NCBI RefSeq assembly: GCF_022682495.2
Contig: NC_071398.1
Span: forward strand, 28,709,426 to 28,773,425
Source: Desmodus rotundus
Taxonomy: Eukaryota > Chordata > Mammalia > Chiroptera > Phyllostomidae
Direction of reading: 5' to 3'
Length of the DNA stretch: 64,000 bases
In this document: one piece after another, positions 54,471 to 64,000 of the stretch
Position numbering within the stretch: position 1 is the first letter of the stretch
Layout: each line of letters begins with the position of its first letter
Made by a program: the position numbers and the translations under genes
Notes under the pieces: generated by a model
The model's database searches: none
What the model saw: the letters and a program-made list of their open reading frames with translations, nothing else
Told to the model about the DNA's origin: nothing

Positions 54471-55415
54471 TACGCAGAGGCTGTCGTATTTCTAATACCT
54501 GGGTTTCCCAGATGAGGCCGTGGAGGCCCAGTGAGGGCAAGTGAGTGCAAGGCGGGGTCAGGCTGGAAGGCTGATCTTGGTCTCTGTACAGCCGCCTCCC
54601 AGATGAAATCAGAACCACCCTGTGAGGCCATGACTCACCATGGTGCCTCACCTTCCCTCCTTAACAAAGACCTCACTTGAGGACCAAGGGCAGGGATGAA
54701 GAATCACAGCTGAGGAATGCAGCTGTTTGCCCAGGAGGGTGGACCGACCAGATCAGACCAAGACAGGTTCCACTCCTGCTGGGAGAATCTGAGCGACCTC
54801 AGGGAAGAAGGTGCTAACTAATGGGCCGGCCATGCTGGGCTCCCAGAGGGCGCATGGAAAATCTTGGTTTTCTTCCTTCTTTAGAAAATGCATTTTCTTT
54901 TTTGCCACAGGATTAGAATTCTTGCAATTCCAGCCAAAAGAACTGTGCTGGGAACAGATGCTACAAGCATTAACATGCCTTCTATCCTGGTACACAAGTG
55001 CAAACACAAGCATCTTCCTGGCTTCGGCCCATGGACCTGCAAGAGGCCGTGAGCCCCTCTCAGACGGGCAGGGCAGCTGCGGGGCCCACAGGGACCCAGA
55101 GGAAGTGAAAAGGGATCAGGGTGGGTGTAGGGGCAGGGTGCCCACTGAAATACCCAGCTGCTTCTCTATCACAAGGCAGCGTCTGGGACACCTGCAGTCC
55201 AGCCTTGGCCTCCCACTGATTGGCCAAGTAACTTTGAGCAAAATACTTGCCTCCCACTCCTGCTCTGGGCCTCTGTGTGCTCAAGCTCAATGCTTATGAT
55301 GTGTGTGCCTTTCATGTTATATGTCAACAGAAATGTTCATTGAACAATCAGGGATGTGCTATTAGAAGTCAGGTGAGTGGTTAATTAACCATGGGGTTAA
55401 CTGAAACGCATGTAG

Positions 55416-55598
55416 TTGTTTTTACAGCAGCCTTGAAGATAGACGTCACAAACCTCAGCCCACAGCAGCAAGTGCTTGCCGGCTCACCCCCTGCAGGTTT
55501 TCAGTGCAAAGATTAAGCTACTGTGTTCTTTGCACCAAGTAAAAGGTAACTACTGTGTGGCACTGCCTACGGGAGAAATAGGACCACCCACTGGCTCC
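55416..55598 (+). repeat. Unnamed ~185-bp dispersed duplicate, copy 2
   Basis: Counterpart of 54007-54190. Matches in blocks with small indels. No known family recognised. Confidence 0.75.
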
Positions 55599-55779
55599 AA
55601 AGGGAGAAGGGGCTTGCAGGGGCAAGCTGGGGTTCCTGAGGAAACTTCTGATGTGTAACATATTCCTGTACGTCTATTATGCTGTAACCTTTTCCCTGGG
55701 GAGGGGGTTGCACCTGGTAGTCTCAGAGGTCTGGCCTAGTCCCTGCTATATTCAAGAGCAATGCACTGTGAAAGCTAGT

Positions 55780-55985
55780 TCTCAAGGCCTAGCCTTGCCA
55801 CTTACCCACCTTGTGACCTCAGGTCATTTTACCTTGACAAGCCTGTGTCCTCATCTGTAAAACGGGGATATAACAGTGTTTGGCCAGAGGCTGAAAAGGG
55901 AAAATGCAGGAGGTGGGCACCAGCACTCAGCGCAGGGTCTGGCACAGGACAAGGGCTCGGTAAACATGCACTACCACTGCTCTCC
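55780..55985 (+). repeat. MIR SINE
   Basis: TTGCCACTTACCCACCTTGT, GTCCTCATCTGTAAAACGGG and CGCAGGGTCTGGCACAGGAC, forward MIR. Confidence 0.78.
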
Positions 55986-56243
55986 TGTCCATGTAGGGGG
56001 GTTCCCATGTCAAGTCTCCACAGGGGCTCTACACCTGGGGCTCAGAGGCCCCGCCGGCAAGAGAAGGGCTTCCAGGGAGAGGAGATTAGGCATCAGAGCT
56101 TTCTTCCTTCTTGGAGCTGGCAGAGGGATTAAGTCTTTCCATAAATACACTGCCTCCCTCCTATCCTAAGGATGAAATACCCAGGGGTGGGGACACAGAA
56201 CCTAAGGTGGGTGTGGCCTAGACAGGTTAGGAGATCCTTCAGT

Positions 56244-56431
56244 TTAAAAAAAAGTTTGTATATTGATTTTAGGGGTCGGGGAGAGAAAGAGAGAAACATC
56301 AACTGTTGTTCCATTTATTTATGCATTCATTGGTTGCTTCTTGTATGTGCCCTGACTGGGGACTGAACCCACAGCCTTGGCATGTGCTCCTTGGCATGGT
56401 GCTCTAACCAAGTAACCCACCCCACCAGGGC
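56244..56431 (-). repeat. VES-type SINE
   Basis: Reverse copy: GTTTGTATATTGATTTTAGG to GTAACCCACCCCACCAGGGC. Confidence 0.82.
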
Positions 56432-57099
56432 CATGGGGTGCTTTCTAGTTAATCCAGCCCCAAACAGGGGCTCCCAAGCATTCCTGGGAGATGGGCAGGA
56501 AATGCCAGAGCATGCCAATTCAGGTGCACCCTCTGAGCCTCAGCCTCCTCATCTGTAAGACGGGTGTTTGTTCCACAAAAGTTGCTATCTCTTAAGTGCC
56601 TCCCACGTCACTGCCTTTCAACTCCTCTTCCTCCCTCTTCCTCAATGATTCAGGGCTGCTCAGACTTTTGTCTCTATTCTATCAGGCCTAACAGCCAGCC
56701 ATGGGGAGCTGGGAGAAGTCCCCTCTACCACAGACCTAGCCCAGCAGAGCTGTGGGTCCCCCTTTATAAAGAGTGCCTCCCCGCAGTTCCGCTAAGCTCA
56801 GCGGGCCAGAAGTCGCGCGTGCGTTCACACAGGTCGCCCTTTGCGGTTGCAAACCCTCTTTGATGCCCTGGAAGCGAAGGGGGCCCCTAAGTGAGGCGGT
56901 TCATAAATAATATATTTTGAAATACTCAATAGAGGGGAAATGGTTCCTCTCGAGGCCTCCTGCCCCCACCCTGGCCGGGCTCCTTTCCAGCTTTGAGGAA
57001 TGATGGTCTGCTCCCTTCCCAAGGAACTCGTGACAGTGTAGGGTGTCAGGTGAAGAGTGGGGGCCAGAGGTTCCACGGGCAGGGACACACCCCCACCCG

Positions 57100-57960
57100 C
57101 TCGGTGCAAGTTGCAACATGGCCAGAAGGGGCCCAATTTCCCCCCAAATCGCTTCTCCGCAGAAAAGTCTGCGAGAAGTTGGGGAGACTCCCGGGCCCGA
57201 AAGGGTCCCTCTACTGCCGCGGCGGCCCCTTACTCTCCCCAGAGCGCGCCTGTCCAGCAGCCGGAGCTTGAGGGGTGTGGATGCCGGTGAGCTGGGCTGC
57301 AGCACTCGAGAAGAGCGGCGTCTACTGGAAGGGGTGGGTGGGGTAGGGTGGACAGCGCGAGACAGGCGTCGGGACACGCAGGGAGCAGGGCACTCACCAC
57401 TTCCTGGTGGGCTCACTGCGGAGCCGTGCCCCGGGCGCGCGGGGCCCGCCCGGGCGCTAGTGGCGGCGGCGGCCAGGCTCGGGTGGCCGCGGCAACCAGC
57501 CTGCAAGAGAGAGCAGCGCGGGTCATGGCACGGGCCCGACAGTACGCAAGGGGCCGCTTCGCAGGGGCCGGAGCTCCGGACGGCGGCCGCGCGCGCTTGT
57601 CTCCAACCGCCCCTTCCCGGGCCCTTGAGGCGGTGCTGACTGCAGCCCCGCCCAGCCCGCGGGCTCCGGATTGCACCGGCCGAGAGCTGGGGCGGCACCC
57701 GAGCGGAGCGGGCCGGCCCGCTGCCTCCCTGGAGAGAGTGACTGGGGCGCCCCCTCCTGCGCCTTCGGCATCCCGGACACCCCCCGCGCCCCCGCCTGCC
57801 TCAGTTTGCTCTCGCTCGATCCCGCGGGAACCCGACGAAAGTTTGGGCCGCGGTCCAGGGGAGGCTCTCCACTTTGCGCCCCTGCCCGCCTCTGGGTACC
57901 AAGCAGTCGGCGGCCGTGCATCCCAGCCTTGGGTGGTGAAAAGGGGTGCCACGTCCCCCC
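57100..57960 (-). promoter_or_regulatory. C16orf74: CpG-island promoter of C16orf74
   Basis: The most CpG-dense block in the right half of the window. It has GC boxes (CCCCGCCC, CCGCCC) and multiple overlapping open frames produced only by base composition. Its place 10 kb upstream of the first coding exon fits the C16orf74 promoter. Confidence 0.6.
57398..57512 (-). other. C16orf74: Probable non-coding first exon of C16orf74
   Basis: On the minus strand a strong donor GGAAGTG|GTGAGTGCC lies at 57398/57397 inside a CpG island, upstream of the coding exons and correctly oriented. The 5' edge is not known; CTCTCTTGCAG just upstream (near 57512) could also be an acceptor, or be transcribed. No in-frame link to the protein is needed because the ATG is in the next exon. 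Confidence 0.5.
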
Positions 57961-59530
57961 ATACTGGGTGTCCATGCTTGAGTGGACCCCATTCCCTGGC
58001 TGCAGAGAGGTAAGGGGAAAAGTGGGAGGCTGCCCCATCTTTATCCACAGCCCCACACCCCTGCGCTGGTCCCTGGGGTCACATAAGCAGTGAGCCCCGC
58101 CCCCCATCTCGTGGCGGGAGCTGTGGAGCTTCAGATAGCCCTCGTGATCAAACGGAGGCTTCCCCGTGTTAGGCCCTGGCCCTTTGGCTCTCCGCACCTG
58201 CTTTCCTGCTTTCGCAGCCCACTTCTGGGGGTGGGGACCTGGGGGGTGGGCCCAAGAGGAGTTGTCAGGAGTTGCCTGGCCTCCTGGCGGCTAAGCGGAC
58301 TTCAGGGTTTTGATGACTCCCAGCTGGGAGTAATTCCCCAGTTCCCTTGGTGTGGGTGCAGGGCCTTTTATCCACAGGGGTTTCTTAGGAGGCTCCCACT
58401 ATGAGCCAGCCTTTGTAGGCACATACCCAGCTTGCCTGCAGGAGCAAAAGCCATCCCCTGCCACATGTTTCTCCTGTCACTGTCACAAGCCTGTCCTGCC
58501 AGCACCATCTTACAAACCCCAGCTTTCCACACCCCATGTTCTGTGTCCTTCTGGAGGGTTAGAAAGGGGAACTGAGTCACAGAGCAGGACAGTCACACTC
58601 GTTTGGTGAATGCAGGAAAGAATTGTGCTGCATTGTCAGCATCAGAGCTGTGTGCTCTCCCCTTGAGTCATTCCTAGGAATGTAATCTCTGGTTCCTCTG
58701 ACCGTTTCAAGTCCAGAGTGACAAGCAGAAAATGTATCATGTCCTCCCCAAATCAAAGGATGGAAGGGAGCAGGGTTAGGGGCCCTCCCACCTGCCCCCA
58801 CTCCCTAACCTTGGAGGGAAGGGGGGCTGCTGTCTGCCAAGAGGCCTGTGTCCTTTTGGCTCCTCTGATGGTGGCAGCTGAGGTGTGGGGAAGCCCAGGA
58901 TGGCGGGCACAGCCACTCACATTCTTGTTCCAGAGGGATGGAGAAGGGCCTTTCCTGAGAAGCCTAGTGCAGGCGGAATGCAGGATGCATTGTGAGGTCA
59001 GCCTGTCGGTGGGCCCTGTTTCCATAGAAGACGTGGGGATTCATTCGTTTCCACAAACACTTTGGAGTATCTACTCTGCCCGTCAACTGGGGTAGCCCAG
59101 TGAAGAGGCTGCCTGTGCGTCCTGACGTCAGCCCCTGCTCAGGACAGCTGTCTGAGGGCAGAGCGCTGTTCTTTCCATTTCCCAGGTGTGGGTCTTTCGG
59201 CACAGACGTCACAGGTCGCCCAGCCCATTAATGGTGTGTCTGTCCCACTCCTGGACTCTTCTGCCTCAAGCCTCCTGCCCCAACCCAAGAGAGGAGCCAC
59301 CAGTCTCAGGGGAATTTGACCCAGCCCTCATCTGCCTGAGGCCACAGGGTGCTGGGGATGGGAGGGGACACTGATGAGAGGAGGTCCGGGAGGACTCCAT
59401 TGGTCAACTGTGTGGATGAAGGTAAGGAATGGAAAGAATCCCCTTTCATGTGCTCCCCCACCCTCGCCCCCAGGCCTCATCCTCTCAGGACAGTGGGGTC
59501 TGTGCTTTAGTATCAGAGTGTCTCAGTGTC
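57961..59530. other. Intergenic DNA right of the C16orf74 promoter
   Basis: GC-moderate sequence without recognised exons. Human order would place EMC8 further right, outside this window. Confidence 0.35.
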
Positions 59531-59539
59531 TGCTACTTT

Positions 59540-59690
59540 GGCGTTTGGGACTGGATCACTCTGTCCAGGGGGCTGTCCTGGACACTGTAGGATGCTGAGA
59601 AGCATCCCTGGCTTCAGCCCCTTCCCAAGTTGTGGTGACCAAAAATGTCTCCAAGACATTGTCATCTGTCCCTCCGAGGCACAATCCCGC
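59540..59690 (+). repeat. Ancient DNA-transposon-like repeat, copy 2
   Basis: GGGGGCTGTCCTGGACACTG, TAGGATGCTGAGAAGCATCC and CCAAAAATGTCTCCAAGACA match the copy at 37.42 kb. Confidence 0.55.
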
Positions 59691-59899
59691 ATGCCAGTTG
59701 ATAATCCAGGGGTTTCCAGCCCTGGCAGCCTGCCAGGATCACTGGGAACTGAACACAGAAATAAATAAAAATGAATAAAGCAGTCACCCAGGGATTGTGA
59801 CCTCATTGGTTTAGGGCCCAGGCACAGGCCTTGGTAAAAATTCAAAGGTGACGGTAATCGGCGACCCCCATGGAGAACCTCAGCGCTGGTCGGAGGCCA

Positions 59900-60340
59900 C
59901 GGGCAACTAGAAACCGAAGAGGTAAATCAAGCAAATGCAGCGCGTCAAACCTGTATGGGTCCTGATTTGGACAAACCAACTATGAAAAGATATGTGTGAA
60001 ATAGTAGCAGAAAACGAAACCCAGTCTGGGTACTAAATAATATGAAAATGATTACTAATGTAACAGATGTGATAGTGGTATCGATGTGGCTTTAAAGCCC
60101 TTAGTGATAGACGTGGGAAAGTGTGTGTGACTGAATTTAGTAGGAAGATTGGGTGTGTTTTAACAGACTTCAGGGAAACAAAAAGGTAGAATGAGGGTCG
60201 GGTGTGGAGAAAAATGAAACAGTGTTGATAATTGTTTAAGTTAAAGGATGGGTGCCTGGAGGTTTATTATACTATTCTCTCTATTTTTACGTGTTTGAAG
60301 TTTTCTGAAATATGAAGGTTTTTGTTTGAGAGAGAGAGTT
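59900..60340 (+). repeat. Old L1-type 3'-end fragment
   Basis: TTTATTATACTATTCTCTCT, ATTTTTACGTGTTTGAAGTT and TCTGAAATATGAAGG is a common old L1 3' terminus. Confidence 0.65.
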
Positions 60341-60667
60341 TACTTGGACATTGTCTTTCTGGCCAGGTGAGGTGCCTCCGTCCCCTGAGGAATTTGGCCT
60401 TGGTTTTGGGGTGGGGGGTAGTGGGAAGCTGAAGGTGGGGACCCCCTGGGCACTGAGGAGAGTTGAGCTCAGTGGGCTCACCTTGAATCACCCACTGGGA
60501 AGCAGCTGCAGCGAATGAAGAGGAGGGAGGCAGCCTTGAACCCGCAGACTCGGGAGACTAAGCTGGAGCAGCAGCCCCACACCTGCCTGTGATCAGAATC
60601 ACCTGGAGCTTTCGGAAAAGGCAGGTGCTGGAGGTGGGGATTCCTAGGTGAGGGCCTGGGGGTGGGG

Positions 60668-60693
60668 TGTGTGTGTGTGTGTGTGTGTGTGTG
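60668..60693. repeat. (TG)n microsatellite
   Basis: About 13 TG units. Confidence 0.9.
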
Positions 60694-62260
60694 AAGTCAG
60701 GCCCCTGACAGCTGTCCCCCAAAGCCCCCTCCTCAGCCCACGACCCCTCTGTCTGCAGAGGAAGTAGGAGTCAAGTAACTAGACAATTCTGCCCCTCCCC
60801 TCAGGGATTAACGGTTTGAAGAGCAACTTCCTGTGCATGATTCAACAAGAGTTTCAGAGTCGACTGTGTGCCTGAGAATATGGCAAGTGAACGGGCCATC
60901 AGAACCCCTCACCCCTCGTGGGTGTTCAAGTCTGGGTGCTGAGGACGAAAAATAAAACAGAGTAGGAGGCAATAAAGGGCAGAAGTGAAGAACTGAAATT
61001 TTAGACAAGGTGGACAAGAAGGGACCCTTTGAGAAGGTGGCCTCGGAGGAAGCCCCTGAGGGGAGTGGGGAAGCCTTGTTTCCTCCTTGATCAGGGAGAA
61101 ACGCTGGCTGTGGGGGTTCTGGGTGCAGCCCGAGAAGGACACAAAGGGATCAGGGTCTAGGCCAGCTCCCCTCTCCTGCAATGTCCTTCCTCCCTGGCCC
61201 CTCCCCAGTTAACTCACAGCTCTGAGCAAGTGTCTCTCTGTGGACCCCATCCAGCTACTGCAGACTGTTGCGGGCTCTCCGATGTGATTGCTGCAGGGCC
61301 GCCTGTGCACTCACAGGCGAGCCTCGGAGTGCAGGGGCTGGGGCTGCACTGCTGGCCATTCCCACCCCCCACCGTGGGCACAGAGCCCTGCGCAGTACAG
61401 GCATGCCGTACTTCCTCACAGAACAAATGGGGTTTGAATAAGCCCGTGAAGAACTCTAAGTCCTCAGAAGGTTTCCGGGGGACCAGGGGACCAGGCACAT
61501 TCCAAGTAAAGAAGCAGGTGCCACAGCTCATTCCCAAAGGAAGCCGTCTGCCAAATGCCAAACCAGTGGTGTTGCCCTGGGGAGCTGCAGAGGAGAGTGT
61601 CTCTGTGAGGCTGCTGTGCCCAGAAACAGTGGGGAGGCTGTTCTGTCTGCATGAACTCAGTCATTTGTGCCCCTTCTCAGTGGCCAAAGAGGGTAGCGTA
61701 GGTGATGAGAGGGATGGTGCCACACCAGGAGGGAAGCAAAGGGAAGGTCAGGGCTGAGACGTCACTGGCCAGCAGGTGTCTTTAGGAGCCCGGAAGGACA
61801 TCAGGGCAGGCCTGAGGCTCAGTGGGGCTCCGTGCAGACTGAAGGCCATCCCGCTCAGGATGGCCTTGAGCAGAGGAGCGTGGGAGCCCCCATGGGGGCG
61901 GGGGGAGTGAGGGTCCCTGCACACTGGCCTCCCAGCAGACCGTGTGGGCCTGGGAAAGCGTGGGTCTGGTGGGTCCCCATGGCACGACCTCCCCACGGCC
62001 TGGGCGCACAACCCAGTCACATGCAGCTTTGGAGGCATTCAGCCCCCCAGGGGCCCCATAGGGTGTCATGGAGGGCTAAGCGGGACAAGATCTTTCCTCT
62101 CACAACTCCCCGAACTCCACCAGCAGTTAATTCCCTACCTGAGGCAAGTCTCTGAAATTCAGTTCCATACTCAACAATTCAACAATCATTTATGGAGCCC
62201 GGAGGTAGGTTAAAGAAGGCTGCAATTTTTTTGTTATACTCCCTGTTGAGAGGCAAGGTG
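60694..62260. other. Intergenic DNA, no gene seen
   Basis: Open frames on both strands here have no recognisable protein sequence or consistent splice sites. Nothing else is named. Confidence 0.35.
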
Positions 62261-62264
62261 GATT

Positions 62265-62665
62265 TCCCCCTCCTTGAACCCGTGGCCCTGTGGCTTCATA
62301 CACAACAAAAGACAACGGGGGTAACTAAGTCTGGAGCCCTGGTGGGTCTGCTTCCTCCGACCCAGAACACTCGCTCTCAGGATGGCTCCCTCTTGGAATC
62401 TGGCCACCATGCTGACAGGTGCCCCAGCCAAGCTCCCAGCTGACACCCAGCACCACCCACCTGCCCTGTGTGTTTGTCAGGTTGGACATCCAGCCCAGGC
62501 AAGTCCCCATCAGGTGGCAGCAGCCCCAGTCGGTGTCATGCATTACACACAAGCCACCTGGCCAAGCCCAGGAAACCCATGGAATTGGGAGAAAATATAA
62601 AATGGTGGTTTTACACCACTAAGTTTGGGGTGTTTTGTTACACGGCAAGATAACCGAGGCAAGCA
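62265..62665 (+). repeat. MaLR (MLT1-type) LTR, diverged
   Basis: TGTGGCTTCATACACAACAA, ACACCACTAAGTTTGGGGTG, TTTTGTTACACGGCAAGATA follow the LTR order seen at 32.3 kb. Confidence 0.55.
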
Positions 62666-63009
62666 CCTATCACGTGCCGAGCGTGGACGCGTTCTGAGTC
62701 ACCGCTTTCTTCAAGCTTCACTTTCATTTGCTGCAATTAGACTCGTGAACTGACCCAAATCTTCAAAAAAGCATAGTGCCTGAGAGAAGCTACACCTATA
62801 TGTTCACCAGCCGCCCAACTGCAACAACTCTCCAAATTTGCTGGAGATTTTTTTCCTTAAGAGATTTGTCGTTACAGGTACTCGAAGGTCTCTGCGTGCC
62901 TCTCCCCATTCTCTTCCTTGCCTCCCCCTCCTGACGTTGGGGTTGATCCCCCTGTGGTGTCTGTCCTTCTGTCTGTCCTTCTGTATAGCTGTGCACCCAT
63001 AGTCTGCAA

Positions 63010-63115
63010 TCTCGGTTAGTCTCCACAGCCAGCAGCAGGCGTTGGTGCCCCATTTTACAGGTGGAGAAACTGAGGCTCAGTGAGGTGAAATGGCTTGGAC
63101 CAAGGGCGCACGGCT
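63010..63115 (-). repeat. MIR SINE
   Basis: CCCATTTTACAGGTGGAGAA and ACTGAGGCTCAGTGAGG, reverse MIR core. Confidence 0.75.
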
Positions 63116-63679
63116 GAAAAGGGCAAGGCTGGAGGTTCACCAGAGCCCACCAATACCGACTGAGTGGAAGGGGGTCTTTGCTTTCCGGAGGGACTTTTGT
63201 GCACATGTGTGTGCCCACACTTGCACTGTGGGATTTTGGAAATGGGGGCCACAGGAATGGAATGATGTGACTCCTGGGATTTATTCAGTGGATGGGAGAA
63301 GGGATGAGAACGGCCCCCAGCGGTCACTGTGGGAGCTGGTGACGGGCACACTCCCTCCTCTCTGCATATGTTTGCAGAGGCCCTGGATAAAAAGTTAAAA
63401 AAGAAACACAGGCCCTGGCTGGCTTCTCCAGCCTGCACAGACCATACTGTGTAGTAGCAGCTCCGTCTTCCCTGCGGGGCAAAGGGTTCAGCTTGGGGCA
63501 GCACAGTGAATGTCTCATGTCTGTGTCCCCTGTGTTCCTTGTTCCGGGCCCAGTGTTGACATGGGGCCCTGGGGGTCGGGGACAGTATTCTCCTGAGCTT
63601 CCTGGGTGGCAGAATGTCTCGCTTTGCCTTTGGGGAGCAGCTGTTGGGCTGGAGTCCCCCGCCTGGGCTGGCACCTCGG

Positions 63680-63830
63680 CAAACCCCCTTGGGGCTGTGG
63701 GACCTCGAACAAGCCACTCAGACTGTCTGAGTCTCAGTCTTCACGCCTAAAGTGGGTGCGGAGCACCAGCTCAGGAGGCTGCCGTGAGGCTCCAAAGCGA
63801 GAGTGAGGTAAATTCACTGTAACTTTGAAA
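63680..63830 (+). repeat. MIR SINE
   Basis: CTCGAACAAGCCACTCAGAC, GTCTCAGTCTTCACGCCTAA, forward MIR. Confidence 0.6.
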
Positions 63831-64000
63831 GAATCAGACAAATCCAGCTCACATTTGTTCTGAGCTAACTAGGTAGCAGGCCCTGTTTTAGGTACTAAAT
63901 TTGCGTGGCCTTCTGGGGCAGGTACTGTCACACCCCATCACAGACGAGGTGACTTAGGCCTGGAGAGGTGCCGTCACTTGCCACCAGTCTTGGGCTAGCA

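Noticed and set aside
56901..58197. Several 200-265 codon frames on both strands near 57-58 kb
   Set aside because: These overlap in all directions across a CpG island. Base composition explains them.

Overview
This window is mammalian nuclear DNA, almost certainly from a bat. Three genes are recognised from their exons and are in the same order as on human chromosome 16q24.1: the 3' end of GSE1 (plus strand), all of GINS2 (minus), and C16orf74 (minus). At least 17 tRNA-derived SINEs of the bat VES type (heads like CCCTGGCTGGTGTGGCTCAG, tails in AAATAAAATC) are scattered through introns and intergenic DNA. One short non-autonomous hAT element keeps a perfect 8-bp target duplication. VES SINEs plus fairly recent hAT activity suggest a yangochiropteran, perhaps vespertilionid-like, bat; that finer placement is inference.

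Layout. 1-8990: the last three coding exons of GSE1 (55-336, 3890-3993, 5024-5158) and a long 3'UTR with a terminal AATAAA at 8964. 8990-10195: a short convergent spacer holding the hAT element. 10195-19900: GINS2, five coding exons read right to left (start 19571, stop 10737), with a CpG-rich promoter carrying E2F-like and CCAAT boxes. Its large introns hold L1 and L2 fragments, SINEs and an LTR-like element. 19900-27200: intergenic DNA, mostly repeats. 27200-57600: C16orf74. Its three coding exons (47422-47449, 30125-30265, 27695-27753) join in phase into a 75-residue protein, and a GC-rich promoter and non-coding first exon lie near 57.4-57.9 kb. 57900-64000: intergenic DNA leading toward the next gene (EMC8 in human order, not seen here).

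The three genes do not form a pathway. GSE1 is a nuclear co-repressor-associated coiled-coil protein. GINS2 (PSF2) is a core subunit of the CMG replicative helicase. C16orf74 is a small, probably lipid-anchored calcineurin-binding protein. Their order is conserved vertebrate synteny.

Most long open reading frames here are chance frames through repeats or CpG islands. No new multi-gene system is visible. The points most worth following are the composite calcineurin motif in C16orf74 with an Asn substitution, the dated hAT insertion, a triple target-site repeat from two SINEs, an unexplained pair of ~185-bp direct copies at 54.0 and 55.4 kb, and candidate conserved regulatory blocks in the large C16orf74 intron.
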